From a virus: a stretch of DNA of 64,000 nt. Numbering within the stretch: position 1 is the first letter of the stretch; each line of letters starts with the position of its first letter. The position numbers were made by a program, and so were the translations under genes. This document shows, piece after piece, positions 23,362-33,239 of the stretch. The stretch is from the IMG/VR virus record IMGVR_UViG_3300050190_000082, positions 62,001 through 126,000 of that record, one strand, 5' to 3'. Below the pieces are notes generated by a model. The model saw only the letters and a list, made by a program, of their open reading frames with translations, was not told the origin of the DNA and searched no databases.

Positions 23362-25893
23362 TTACTTAATAACCGTGCCTGTTCCCCTGTCAATAACTTG
23401 CGAAACATCATACCCTTGAAGTATCGTACCCGTTGCACCTGTTTCAACAATAATCAAGTTCGATAAAGTTGCTGTGGAATAGCAATTTATAACTCTGTTA
23501 TTATTCCCTGTGATATAAATAGGTTTGTTAATTGTGCAATCTCGTAGAATATTATTGTTTCCGTCAACTTCTACACTATTACTATTAACCGCTGTGACAA
23601 CATCATTGTTAGAGAACTTCATGCTATTTCCACTAATTAGCACGCAATCATCAGCACCAAAATAGTTATTTATAATTTGGTTTGCACTACCTCGAAATAT
23701 AGCAGAGTGACCTGTTGCCTTATCGATTATATTGTCAACTACCATACATGTTGTCCCATCTAAGATAAGCCCTGTAGCAATCACTGTGTGCTTTGTCGGT
23801 GTCACTCCGTCACCGACAGTAAAGTATTCAGACCAATTACCAGTATCGACAATTTGGCAATTACTGATTCTAGATTTATCGACCCCTGTTATCAGCGCAC
23901 TCGCCGCTTCACTTTCTAGTAATTGTGTTGATGTAATCCCTCCACAATTCCTAACAAGCACAAGTCCGTCGAGTATAAGCGTCGATATTGGATCAGTTAC
24001 TTTCCCTACCCAAATACCCTGTGATGGGCAATCGGCAATAATGCTGTCTTTTATCTTCGTGTAATAGCTACCACGTGGATGAAAATAGATACCCACATTA
24101 CAACCGTCTGTGTTCACTCTATCAATCAAACACGCATCGATGTAACCATAAGCCGAAATACCCACCGCTAAGCCTGTGCAGGTAATACGATATAATTCGC
24201 ATTGATCTGCGCCAGTTAATAAACTTATGCCACAGTGTTTGCCATTATTTGCTACACTAAACAACCCTTGGGTATTGGAATTTAAGACCATGCCTTGTAT
24301 CCCAATCTGAGCAATCCTTACGCCATATGCACCAATTGTTGATAACTCAATGGCTGCTATATTTGCGTTAAGTAGTGCTAGTTTAGACCCCATTTCCGAG
24401 GGATAAACTCCGTTTGGATAACCACTATAGTTCCAAATGTCGCCTTCAATATGAACATTCGTGGTAACTCTTACGGCGGTACTCACGGAGAAGGTTTTAG
24501 CTGGGACTCTTACTTTCCCACCTCTAGTCCCGAATGATGCTATAGTCTGAGGAAAACCCGCAAATCCGTCACTTGCAACATAGGGGTCTGTGGCACTCCC
24601 CGATCCAGTACAGTAGACGGAAGGGTCTCCATCTGCTTTAAATGGCACACCATTGATATTGGTCACTTTTCCACCTGTTGTGGAATCTGATATTCCTAGT
24701 ATGACTGCTAAGCCTGATGTCGTTCCATAGCTTAATGCAAAAGTAACTGCCCCTGTCGGTATTGCAAAGGTTCCATTGGGAGTTGCAGTGGAATAATTGG
24801 CAGATCCTGTTGGCTTTATTTTTGTGCTTGAAATATCGTAAAAAATTAAGGCACTTGACCATGTTGAGCGACCAACGATAGTTAAGTACTTAGATAAGCC
24901 ACAAGCTAATTTGTTCGTCGTTACTCCACCTGGGGATGACACGTTATTACCTGTACTATAATCAATGCCTGTTTCTGAAATAGTAGCTCCAACTATTACA
25001 CTGGTTGAAATGGTTGGCATATTTGTTTCATTGGCAGAGATCCGAGCCGTATTACTATCAATGAGATCGCTTGTATTTGATAAGACGAAACAATCTAACA
25101 CTTTGATTGTTGTAATTTTTGTTGCTGACGAAACATGTCCCACCGTCAATTTCGCGTATAAAAACGAATCCCCTACTTGTAGAGTGAAATTTGCACCAAA
25201 GAGCCAATCGGTATCATTAAGTTGTATCGTTGGTGCGGAAGAATCAATACTTAATGCAGTAACAACACCGTTGCGCTTAATACTCAGGATTCGAGGTAAT
25301 GGCGATAAACTTGCAATATCGTTCGTGCTAATTTTAAAATACAAAGTCACGGACATATTTTTAGCAACAAGTCCTACAACTTCATTCTTGAATTTAAAGT
25401 AACTTCCATCACCTGTCGATCCTATAGGGATTGAAAAAGTTTTTGATGGCGTGTCGTAAGTTGCACCATTAAGGGGCGCGGTTCCATCATCAGTAAGAAC
25501 GACTGTTTTATATTTTCCACTGGTGATTAATGGGTCTTGCATAGCTGAGGCAATATTATAGTAATTTGTACCATTAACGGCAAGGGCTGTGCTTTGATAC
25601 ACTCCCCCTGCTGTCCATGCTGAACCGTTCCAGTAGTACCATTTACCGTCTGCTGTTACTATATAAATCCCTGTTGTTCCTGTTGGGAAAGCTGTTTGTA
25701 GTAATGCTAATGTAGCATAGGTCGCTTTAGGTGATCCACTTGCAATACTTGCAATTTGTGCATTAATATCTACTTGATTAGCCTTTAAATTAAGTTGTGT
25801 CAGATTATCCGCCTGTAGTTGATTAGTTTGGGCTATCTGTGTCGTATGGGTATTAACTAAATCTTGTATATTTCTAATTACTGGTTTAGACAT
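23362..25893 (-). CDS. Tail spike/fibre with right-handed beta-helix
   Basis: 843 residues. The N-terminal part has a helical stretch (QIAQTNQLQADNLTQLNLKA) and a beta region with FPTGTTGIYIVTADGKWYYW-type elements seen in phage fibre adaptors. From about residue 430 the sequence shows short, regularly spaced beta strands with Asn/Asp turns (GISAYGYIDACLIDRVNTDG), typical of pectate-lyase-like beta-helix spikes. Such spikes bind or degrade surface polysaccharide. Base composition is visibly GC-richer than the neighbouring acyltransferase, suggesting separate acquisition. AAGGAGG before ATG 25893. Confidence 0.7.
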   Translation of the reverse strand: MSKPVIRNIQDLVNTHTTQIAQTNQLQADNLTQLNLKANQVDINAQIASIASGSPKATYATLALLQTAFPTGTTGIYIVTADGKWYYWNGSAWTAGGVYQSTALAVNGTNYYNIASAMQDPLITSGKYKTVVLTDDGTAPLNGATYDTPSKTFSIPIGSTGDGSYFKFKNEVVGLVAKNMSVTLYFKISTNDIASLSPLPRILSIKRNGVVTALSIDSSAPTIQLNDTDWLFGANFTLQVGDSFLYAKLTVGHVSSATKITTIKVLDCFVLSNTSDLIDSNTARISANETNMPTISTSVIVGATISETGIDYSTGNNVSSPGGVTTNKLACGLSKYLTIVGRSTWSSALIFYDISSTKIKPTGSANYSTATPNGTFAIPTGAVTFALSYGTTSGLAVILGISDSTTGGKVTNINGVPFKADGDPSVYCTGSGSATDPYVASDGFAGFPQTIASFGTRGGKVRVPAKTFSVSTAVRVTTNVHIEGDIWNYSGYPNGVYPSEMGSKLALLNANIAAIELSTIGAYGVRIAQIGIQGMVLNSNTQGLFSVANNGKHCGISLLTGADQCELYRITCTGLAVGISAYGYIDACLIDRVNTDGCNVGIYFHPRGSYYTKIKDSIIADCPSQGIWVGKVTDPISTLILDGLVLVRNCGGITSTQLLESEAASALITGVDKSRISNCQIVDTGNWSEYFTVGDGVTPTKHTVIATGLILDGTTCMVVDNIIDKATGHSAIFRGSANQIINNYFGADDCVLISGNSMKFSNNDVVTAVNSNSVEVDGNNNILRDCTINKPIYITGNNNRVINCYSTATLSNLIIVETGATGTILQGYDVSQVIDRGTGTVIK

Positions 25894-26013
25894 TTATTTA
25901 GCCTCCTTAATTAATTTCCCGATATTGTCAGGAATATCTTCAATATAATAGATCTTAAATTTACGACAATTATCTCTATACGATCGCCAATTCTTTAAAA
26001 TTAGGCACAAAAA

Positions 26014-26036
26014 TAGACAGATAATTAATCTGCCTA
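26014..26036 (-). terminator. Terminator upstream of the tail spike gene
   Basis: GACAGAT (26016-26022) pairs with ATCTGCC (26028-26034), one G-U; minus strand continues ATTTTTG. It ends transcription arriving from the 26068 gene. The following 110 bases before the spike gene hold an open frame without a clear start. Confidence 0.65.
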
Positions 26037-26067
26037 AATCTACATATAACCTCCAATTTAATTAAAT

Positions 26068-26361
26068 TTATTTAACATTCTTTGTGAGGCGAAAATTAAT
26101 TTTGTCGCCAATATTTAAAGACCACCCAATTAAATCAATGGAAATTAAATTAGCATTTTCTGAATAACTATCTCCTACGGACAATTGTTGACCAAAAGTT
26201 AAATCCGTCACATTTAAATCGTCTGTAATAGGGTTGTAACTTAGGCTATGCACCACATTTGATATCCCACTTGAAACTGCGGTATATGTCATTATCTTTA
26301 TTTTAGTAGCCATCAAAGCATTTGTAGTAGAAACATCTACACTATTATGAAAAAATCCCAC
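26068..26361 (-). CDS. Small tail-region protein, 97 aa
   Basis: Not recognised. Starts with GTG at 26361 (GGGGAGATG upstream). A beta-rich, soluble sequence whose C-terminus (ISIDLIGWSLNIGDKINFRL) resembles the C-terminal segment of the fibre-like protein at 34472 (TIVLNGWSLATGETIEYRVY), suggesting a shared small beta domain of the baseplate or fibre network. Confidence 0.55.
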   Translation of the reverse strand: MGFFHNSVDVSTTNALMATKIKIMTYTAVSSGISNVVHSLSYNPITDDLNVTDLTFGQQLSVGDSYSENANLISIDLIGWSLNIGDKINFRLTKNVK

Positions 26362-26397
26362 TGTTCATCTCCCCTTTTTGTAATTTCTAATATTGTA

Positions 26398-26670
26398 TTA
26401 AGATAACTCCCCTAAAAAATTAAACGTAATACCACCCTCTACGATTACAAAACTACTTATAAGATAATCTTTCGTAGTAGCATCAAATCCTTGACTTGCT
26501 CTAAAAAATATTGGATCACTATTATTGATTTTTACATGACAACTTTGATCATTTAAAAAACTAAATTTACGAAATGATTCATAAGAAACCGATAATATTA
26601 TAAGTTCTTGATTGGGTGTGGAAGTTTGAAGATCACTAGACCCCATAAATTGACTCATATTTTGACTCAT
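26398..26670 (-). CDS. Small tail-region protein, 90 aa
   Basis: Not recognised. A soluble, beta-rich sequence with many Ser/Phe, AAGGAGG before ATG 26670. It precedes the 97-residue protein by 36 bases, so both are likely expressed together. Copy B of the 89-nt repeat lies in its leader, as copy A lies in the leader of the peptidase gene. Confidence 0.55.
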   Translation of the reverse strand: MSQNMSQFMGSSDLQTSTPNQELIILSVSYESFRKFSFLNDQSCHVKINNSDPIFFRASQGFDATTKDYLISSFVIVEGGITFNFLGELS

Positions 26671-26716
26671 AAAAATTCCTCCTTTTTACAATGTATAATA
26701 ATCGCGATTACAAAGA

Positions 26717-26805
26717 GAGATAGCTTAAAACTGTCTCCAAATCACTAAAATATGAAATTAACCGTTTTTGAAACATAGGCTACAAGCCACTTTGCGAGGT
26801 TGAAA
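26717..26805. repeat. 89-nt repeated element, copy B
   Basis: Direct repeat of 20510-20598 with 15 substitutions and no gaps. GATAG/CTGTC and GGCTACAAGCC keep pairing on the plus strand (U-G or C-G), where the minus strand would show C-A mismatches. It lies 47 bases upstream of ATG 26670. Confidence 0.65.
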
Positions 26806-26832
26806 TTACATTAAAAGATGCCTTTTATTTGT

Positions 26833-26979
26833 TTATTTTACTTCATCTTTTTTCGCACTTAATTCTGCTATTTGTTTTTGTAATATTTCTATTTGTGTGT
26901 CCTTCATAGCTATATTTAGAGATAACTTTCCAATTTGATCAGATAATTTTTCTATTACCAAATTTGCGTCTACATTCAT
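26833..26979 (-). CDS. Short coiled-coil protein, 48 aa
   Basis: Start at ATG 26979 with AGGATGGG upstream. MNVDANLVIEKLSDQIGK opens a heptad pattern running to the C-terminus (IEILQKQIAELSAKK). No membrane segment. Small coiled-coil proteins are common at the end of phage tail operons. Function unknown. Confidence 0.5.
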   Translation of the reverse strand: MNVDANLVIEKLSDQIGKLSLNIAMKDTQIEILQKQIAELSAKKDEVK

Positions 26980-27012
26980 TTTTATACCCATCCTTTATCT
27001 TGAATTCTTGAA

Positions 27013-27159
27013 TTACACAACAGTCATTTGCGGAGTTGCTAAGATTGCATCACATTCTGTCTGAGTTATACGAGTGGGAATTTTTTCTTGAACATATGCT
27101 CCATCAATCGTTCTCATAACCCACATATTAAGAATTAGTCTATATGCTGGACTATTCAT
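27013..27159 (-). CDS. Small tail-operon protein, 48 aa
   Basis: Start at ATG 27159 after AAAGATGAG. The sequence MNSPAYRLILNMWVMR, then DGAYVQEKIPTRITQTECD, resembles the short conserved proteins (XkdX-like in size and place) that follow tail fibre genes in Firmicute phages. It ends 34 bases before the coiled-coil gene. Confidence 0.5.
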   Translation of the reverse strand: MNSPAYRLILNMWVMRTIDGAYVQEKIPTRITQTECDAILATPQMTVV

Positions 27160-27183
27160 AAGTTTTCATCTCATCTTTCATTA

Positions 27184-27462
27184 TTATAGTAATGAAGTTA
27201 TAAATTCTTCTATAGCTGAAAGTCTGTCTGAATCACTTGGAGGGGGTACTATAACGACAGGAGTAATTTCAACAAATGCTGAAGTTGTATAATCATACAT
27301 ATGGGTATCATACTGAACAGTGCTATTTTCACTATTCAGTATGGGTATAATTTCTGTACCATCAGGTAATATGATATTTGAGGGATAGGGTTCGTCGTTA
27401 CCCCATCCCTGAATTGATAATATTTTTCCTGTAGCTTCAACAACAGACGCGAACTCTCTCAC
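27184..27462 (-). CDS. Small tail-operon protein, 92 aa
   Basis: Starts with GTG 27462 (GAGGAG upstream). Acidic and beta-rich, with a Pro-rich linker (ITPVVIVPPPSDSDRL) and a short C-terminal helix AIEEFITSLL, as seen in small phage proteins following fibre genes. Probably fibre-associated. Starts 21 bases after the collagen-like fibre gene ends. Confidence 0.5.
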   Translation of the reverse strand: MREFASVVEATGKILSIQGWGNDEPYPSNIILPDGTEIIPILNSENSTVQYDTHMYDYTTSAFVEITPVVIVPPPSDSDRLSAIEEFITSLL

Positions 27463-27482
27463 AAATTTAATCTCCTCTCTTC

Positions 27483-30400
27483 TTAATACAGGTAAACTGT
27501 TCCTGCGAACCCAGATGCTCCTCCAAATATAGTAATCGTGTTAACATCCACATTGTAATAACCAGGAGTATAACCTCCAGCATCTTGAGCAAACATTACT
27601 ATTGGTCTGTAACCTAAATTGTGCGTAAAGTTTATAGATGAGCTTGATGTGACAGTTCCCGCCCAGTATGTCATGTAATTTCTACCTGTTTTATTATAAC
27701 CTAATGCAGAGGTCATAATACCAGAACAAGTAATATTGCCAGTTGCTGTTAGTGTACCCCCTACAGAAACAGTGGCTCCATAGAAATAGCAACTATTGTC
27801 GAAAGAAGATATATCTGTATGTATTACTCCACCTGCATCCATACTCGCGACATTAAGACTATCCCCACCCTGTGCTACCGAATGTATCATAGTTAGGTAT
27901 GGAAGATTGTATGAACCGCTAGCTCCGATACCCATTTCGAAACATTGTGTTGTTCCGTTGAACCCTTGTATTGTAGACTGCTGTATTGATACATAATTTG
28001 AATCCGCAGTCTGTAGGGTTGACCCTGTAATAGTTACCCCTGAAATAGTCCCAGCTATCAAATTTCCAGGAATTGAAACATTTCCATCTGCACTAATGGT
28101 AACAGGATTCTTACCTGTCATACCAAACTGAGCAGAGCCATCTACATTAAGCATAAATGTTGGTTGATTAGCATTATATGTAACTATACCGATTGTGGAA
28201 TTTGTTCCACCTAAGACATCCCTTCCCATTGCAACACCTGTTAATATTGGTGATGATGCCGTTCCAGCGTTACCGTTAACATAGGTGCGACCCTCAAATG
28301 ATCCGTTTATACCAGCAAATATCTTAGGTGTTATGATTGAATCACCTGAGATCGTTACCTTTAATCCATTCCATTCTGATACCCAATCTAATAGGTTAGC
28401 ATCTACTCCGTTTGTCCCATTCATTCCATTTGTACCGTCAGTGCCTTTGATTAACGCCCATATATACATACTGACTGATAAGGAATCCGCTAACGTAAAG
28501 TCTGTATATTGACCTAAATAAGTACCCACAGTTTCGCCAGAATTTGCAGTAAATGTAGCTCCCCCATCATTAGAATATTTTATATGGAGATAAGATGTTT
28601 GACCATTTGTTCCATTTACCCCAGGAGTTCCGTTTGTCCCATTATTCCCGTTTAATCCATCAATTCCTTTAATTAAGTTCCAGTTATATGCAGATGGTGA
28701 ACCAGAACTACTAGAGGTATAATCAACATATGTCCCTATATAAGTTCCACTTGTATAATTAAATCCAGATGAACCATCTGAACTATTCGCATATGCTACA
28801 TGAAAATAAGTCGTTTGACCAGTTGCGCCCGTATTACCTTGGACTCCTTGAGCCCCTGTGTTACCAGTATCCCCTTTTGCTACTATACATATCCAGTAAG
28901 ATGGATTACCAACTGGTATTACTCCATAGCTAGTAGCTGACACACAAGCATATAAACTTCCTAAATAATTTACTGTGTCAATATATGACGTGTTATTTAC
29001 ATAGGTTGTACCAGACATCCATGCTCCCATATTACGATAACTTACACCTGTTGCACCAGTTGCTCCACCAGAAGGTCCTATTGGTCCTATTGGTCCTTGT
29101 GCGCCTTGGATAGCCAATGTTCCCCAATAGGTAGTATCTGATACTGGGTGATTTAAGTTATTGTCCACTTCGCAATAATATGAACTAGCTCCATCTGTTA
29201 CAATGTCTGTATAGAGTAAATTGTTGGCATAAGTTGTTGAAGCATTCCATATACCCATTGCTCGAAAACTCTTCCCTGTTGCTCCTGTTGCTCCTAACGT
29301 CCCATTTATACCATTCGCTCCAGGTGTTCCTGTAGAACCTTGTTTAGCTTTACTATAAGTAAACCGTTTTGTACCAATTAATGTTCCAACACCAGCAGAT
29401 TTAATATCTAAGTCAATATAACCAGAATCGACAGTAGAGGGAACATAAGTTATAGTAACTGATCCACTTGTTCCATCAGATGAAGTAATAGCAGGACTTA
29501 ATATTATTCCTGAGTCTGATTTTGTGTTAAGATAAGCTACATAATTTGTACTAACATCTGTTGAACCCTGATAGACCTTAAATCCCGTACTCGCTCCTGT
29601 ATAAGATGTTACATTCCCACTATTGTCTGCAACTAATGTAACATCTTCATTGGTTAGGAAAATACTGAAACTATCAGAACCATCTTGAACTTGCACTAAT
29701 GTTACTGTATCAGTTAATGTATCACATACAACACTATTACTATTCGCCCCCGATACAACACATTTATAAGCATGTTGTTTGTCAGTAATAGCGAAATCAG
29801 ATGAATTTGAAACAGTATAACTACTAGAAACAGCATTAGATATTAATACACCATCTTTATACCAAGTATAAATTGGAATTGGAGTAGCATCAATATTTTG
29901 TAAATTTGCTGTTAAAGTAATTGCAGAGGGAGTTACTATTCCTGCTTTATTCATACTAAAAACTTGTCCAGAAAAACCTAATGCCATGTCATAAGCTAAA
30001 CCATCTTTACCATTATATACATCATTGATTGTGATTTGACCTCTTGCTATATTAATTGGCGTAGTCAATGTTTGAATATCACACACAAATGTTGCTTTTC
30101 CATCTACATCAAGATCAGTAATAGTTATTGATTTATATGTCGCACCAGTACCTTCCCAGCTACCTGTGCCTTTCCATACATGGTCAAGTGTTCCATCCTT
30201 ATCATAACGAGTCCAAATGTATGTATATTCAACACCTGTAAGATCAACCTCAACTCCTGATTTCCATATGTTTGTAGTTAAATTTGTTGACCCCACACCT
30301 TGAAGGAAAACTATACCATTACTTGCTGAAATATCAATTTGAAGTGGGTCAGTTTTATCAATAAAACTAATAATATCAAAACATGATTGTCCAATAGTTG

Positions 30401-31046
30401 AACTACCAGCCATATTATCTGTGATAATGCATTTAAATGATTCATAATTTAGTACAGTTGTATCCATAATTGTTAATTCATTCGTATTATATCCAGAACA
30501 TCCAGAGAATGTTGCATCTGCATTAATAGGAGTCCATACTCCTTCAACTATAATATACCATTGATAAGATACACCAGAAGTCTCTATTACTGATCCTCTC
30601 CACATATCACAATGAGCTTGTAAAGAAGGTGAAGCACCATTATTGAAAATCGCTCCATTAGGGGCATAGGCTACAGCCATAATTGTTGTTCCTTCATTTA
30701 TAGAACCCCCAGTGATAGGTGAACTATTACTAGAATTTTTATCTATATAAATATCAGAAATATCTCCAAATGGGGAAGTTAATAATACTACATCATTAAT
30801 CTGAAGAACTACTCCTGATTTATTTGATAAATGTGCTAATAATGAGGAAGTAGTACCATGATTTACTGATATATCAGCGTAAGTATCATTATCATAAGTT
30901 TGTACAATAGTACCATAATAATGTTTTGCTATTGGTTGACTATCAATTCCCTGTTTAACCCATTTTTTAACTTCTTTCATAAATTGATTCTGTTGTTTGA
31001 AATTTAATACCTGTTTTGATGGTGCTGTCGTTATTTTTGTTGTCAC
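27483..31046 (-). CDS. Large tail fibre with Ig-like and collagen-like regions
   Basis: 1187 residues, GTG start with GGGGTGA upstream. N-terminal 70 residues look like an attachment domain; about 120-560 hold several Ig-like units (for example YTWYKDGVLISNAV). Collagen-like Gly-X-Y blocks occur near 570-595, 655-670, 745-760 and 800-880, separated by repeated modules (SFRAMGIWNASTTYANN and SYRNMGAWMSGTTYVNN) that resemble carbohydrate-binding units. The C-terminus (SINFTHNLGYRPIVMFAQD) is a trimer-tip-like domain. Probable receptor-binding fibre. Confidence 0.75.
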   Translation of the reverse strand: MTTKITTAPSKQVLNFKQQNQFMKEVKKWVKQGIDSQPIAKHYYGTIVQTYDNDTYADISVNHGTTSSLLAHLSNKSGVVLQINDVVLLTSPFGDISDIYIDKNSSNSSPITGGSINEGTTIMAVAYAPNGAIFNNGASPSLQAHCDMWRGSVIETSGVSYQWYIIVEGVWTPINADATFSGCSGYNTNELTIMDTTVLNYESFKCIITDNMAGSSTIGQSCFDIISFIDKTDPLQIDISASNGIVFLQGVGSTNLTTNIWKSGVEVDLTGVEYTYIWTRYDKDGTLDHVWKGTGSWEGTGATYKSITITDLDVDGKATFVCDIQTLTTPINIARGQITINDVYNGKDGLAYDMALGFSGQVFSMNKAGIVTPSAITLTANLQNIDATPIPIYTWYKDGVLISNAVSSSYTVSNSSDFAITDKQHAYKCVVSGANSNSVVCDTLTDTVTLVQVQDGSDSFSIFLTNEDVTLVADNSGNVTSYTGASTGFKVYQGSTDVSTNYVAYLNTKSDSGIILSPAITSSDGTSGSVTITYVPSTVDSGYIDLDIKSAGVGTLIGTKRFTYSKAKQGSTGTPGANGINGTLGATGATGKSFRAMGIWNASTTYANNLLYTDIVTDGASSYYCEVDNNLNHPVSDTTYWGTLAIQGAQGPIGPIGPSGGATGATGVSYRNMGAWMSGTTYVNNTSYIDTVNYLGSLYACVSATSYGVIPVGNPSYWICIVAKGDTGNTGAQGVQGNTGATGQTTYFHVAYANSSDGSSGFNYTSGTYIGTYVDYTSSSSGSPSAYNWNLIKGIDGLNGNNGTNGTPGVNGTNGQTSYLHIKYSNDGGATFTANSGETVGTYLGQYTDFTLADSLSVSMYIWALIKGTDGTNGMNGTNGVDANLLDWVSEWNGLKVTISGDSIITPKIFAGINGSFEGRTYVNGNAGTASSPILTGVAMGRDVLGGTNSTIGIVTYNANQPTFMLNVDGSAQFGMTGKNPVTISADGNVSIPGNLIAGTISGVTITGSTLQTADSNYVSIQQSTIQGFNGTTQCFEMGIGASGSYNLPYLTMIHSVAQGGDSLNVASMDAGGVIHTDISSFDNSCYFYGATVSVGGTLTATGNITCSGIMTSALGYNKTGRNYMTYWAGTVTSSSSINFTHNLGYRPIVMFAQDAGGYTPGYYNVDVNTITIFGGASGFAGTVYLY

Positions 31047-31081
31047 TTATATTTCACCCCATTGGAATAATTATTTATTAC

Positions 31082-32242
31082 TTATATGGTGGTCATAGTT
31101 AATCTGTCTTCAAAATCAGATGAATCGGAAAATAAGAATCCAGTTATTGTCATTGGTGATTTAGCCGTTAAACCTAGTTGAAACTGCTGGATTATATATT
31201 TCTTTGCGTAACATCCAATAGAGTCATCTGATATAATAATTGCCTTATTAACATCTAGATGAAGTAAATTTATACTACTTATTGATATATTTTCTTGTAC
31301 TCGTTTTGCTTTAATACCTTCCATTTTTGCTCTTTGATTACATAATTCATTAGAACTTATTTTTGAATCTGTAATTACTGGCATAGGTTTATCGCCTATT
31401 AATTGAACTCTAGTATTTGATGTTAAATCATCATTAATATATTCACCTGTATATGTAATTCCACTTGATGACGAATTTCCAACAACATAAACGTGATTGA
31501 AGGTTTGTGAGTATTTCAAAATTCTGCTTGAACCCATATAAGCTACTTGATCTGTAGAAAAGGTATATATCGTTTCAACTACACTGGCATCGCTAAATTC
31601 TTTAAATACAAAATGTCCTGTTGTGTCATAATATACTTCTCTGCTATAAAGATTAGCTAGACTTTTTAATACATCTCCATAAGTAGAACTTTCTGCCCAA
31701 CGAAGGTCAAAGGGAGGGGCATCAGGTAAATCTTGTAATATGGGAGCTTTCTTATCTCCAACTAATTCTAATATGCTTCTTATAGCATTAACAACGGAAG
31801 AGCCAGAGGGGATAATATATATATGTCCTATTGGAATATCAAGTAGACTCCACTTATCTTGACAGTTTAAAGTAACCTTTTTCTCACTAAAATTACTAGT
31901 AATAGAAGGATCTGAATTAAAAACACAGAAGATACCTTGTGGAAACCAAACTTCATTATCTTGACCGTCTTTATATCCTAAATATAATTGGAATTTAAAT
32001 CCTATCCATAGCGAATCTATCGAGGGCAAAAAATCTTTATTACTATTATCTAATATTAAAGATAAACTTCTTCTAACCCCATTTGTAATATCACAAGTTA
32101 GAGAAGATGAATCTAGGGGAAGTTTAATTATTGATGATTGAGCAGATTCGTCATTTCTCAGAAACTCTAAACGACATAATGGGAAAAGTATTCTTGAGTT
32201 TAAGCACTGAATATATTGCTCAAATGACATTTGATTTGCCAA
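31082..32242 (-). CDS. Baseplate/tail-hub-like protein
   Basis: 386 residues starting with TTG 32242 (AAGGTGATA upstream) or ATG 32230. Successive beta-rich stretches, PLDSSSLTCDITNGVRRSLS and WIGFKFQLYLGYKDGQD, then VVNAIRSILELVG and YGDVLKSLANLYSREVYYDT, resemble the tail-associated hub proteins (gp27/Dit-Tal-like) that close the tail tube. The call rests on pattern and gene order. Confidence 0.5.
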   Translation of the reverse strand: MANQMSFEQYIQCLNSRILFPLCRLEFLRNDESAQSSIIKLPLDSSSLTCDITNGVRRSLSLILDNSNKDFLPSIDSLWIGFKFQLYLGYKDGQDNEVWFPQGIFCVFNSDPSITSNFSEKKVTLNCQDKWSLLDIPIGHIYIIPSGSSVVNAIRSILELVGDKKAPILQDLPDAPPFDLRWAESSTYGDVLKSLANLYSREVYYDTTGHFVFKEFSDASVVETIYTFSTDQVAYMGSSRILKYSQTFNHVYVVGNSSSSGITYTGEYINDDLTSNTRVQLIGDKPMPVITDSKISSNELCNQRAKMEGIKAKRVQENISISSINLLHLDVNKAIIISDDSIGCYAKKYIIQQFQLGLTAKSPMTITGFLFSDSSDFEDRLTMTTI

Positions 32243-32274
32243 ATTATATCACCTTCTTGCTATCATATCTTTTA

Positions 32275-33204
32275 TTATACGTCTCCTACTTCATTCCAAG
32301 GTATTGTTACATCTACAAGAGATTGTGCATTATCGCCTACCGCAATTACATCATTTAATTTATAATCAAATGTATTTGCAGTAGATTCAGTAATCACCTT
32401 AATCAATTGCCCTGTTTTGCTCTTTAGGTACTTATATTTTTTATCATGCAAAAATGTACCTAAACTTTCTAAGTAATCGCTCCACCGAATTTTTGCATCA
32501 AAATCCAACAAACCATTAGAATCGAAGGGAATTAACTTTGAAGTTATCGCACCAGACCTAAAATTTCTATTACTTACAACGAATGTATCAAATTTTGTAT
32601 AATTCTGAAGCATTGTAGTATTTGAGTTAATCGTTACTTTATCGCTCGTTGTATCAATATCAAATTTATACACCTCAACATTAGAATTAATATCAACATC
32701 CATACTATCTGCGTCCTGAGAAATTATAAAATATCCATAGAATGATGTCTTCTGAATGTCCGTAATTATGGGTTCACTTATCTGAGTAGCAGAATTAGCA
32801 AATAATAAATATTCATAGGATTGATTCCCTTCACATTTATAATCAATCCAACTCGTTATATCAGGATTTACTGTCGTAACTAAAGTTAATATATCACCCT
32901 CATATATTCTTCTATATAGTGACCAACTTACAGGGCTATCTACCAGTCCGAATATATTACTTCCATCTAAAGTATTATTAAAACTTGCTAGAAATTTTAC
33001 ATCAGGAGTCCATGATGGTAATGTACTTATGCTTGTAGTTAAAACTTGTGAATCTGTTTTTACATAGTTTTGTATTGCTATTGAATCTAATGTACAGTTA
33101 CCATTAAAGGTAAAACCAGTATGTACTTCATTATGCAAAGACACATCAGTTATAATTGTCTGGATTCCCGAAGAATCCATTAAAAATCCATTATTAGTTG
33201 ACAT
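32275..33204 (-). CDS. Tail/baseplate protein, 309 aa
   Basis: Not recognised as a named family. A beta-rich, acidic protein with a central pattern SWIDYKCEGNQSYEYLLFAN and a C-terminal VSNRNFRSGAI...YKYLKSKTGQLIKVIT, which resembles the C-terminal half of siphovirus distal-tail proteins. Start ATG 33204 after GGATGGTGA. It overlaps nothing and lies in the continuous tail operon. Confidence 0.5.
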   Translation of the reverse strand: MSTNNGFLMDSSGIQTIITDVSLHNEVHTGFTFNGNCTLDSIAIQNYVKTDSQVLTTSISTLPSWTPDVKFLASFNNTLDGSNIFGLVDSPVSWSLYRRIYEGDILTLVTTVNPDITSWIDYKCEGNQSYEYLLFANSATQISEPIITDIQKTSFYGYFIISQDADSMDVDINSNVEVYKFDIDTTSDKVTINSNTTMLQNYTKFDTFVVSNRNFRSGAITSKLIPFDSNGLLDFDAKIRWSDYLESLGTFLHDKKYKYLKSKTGQLIKVITESTANTFDYKLNDVIAVGDNAQSLVDVTIPWNEVGDV

Positions 33205-33239
33205 AATTTATCACCATCCAAAAGCTACATATTGGTATT

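Noticed and set aside
25910-26010. Small XkdX-like frame upstream of the tail spike gene
   Set aside because: A 30-40 codon open frame exists on the minus strand but has no plausible start codon or ribosome binding site after the terminator.
28400-29330. Tandem repeats as CRISPR array
   Set aside because: The repeats encode collagen-like Gly-X-Y blocks in the fibre gene; spacing and sequence are not those of CRISPR units.
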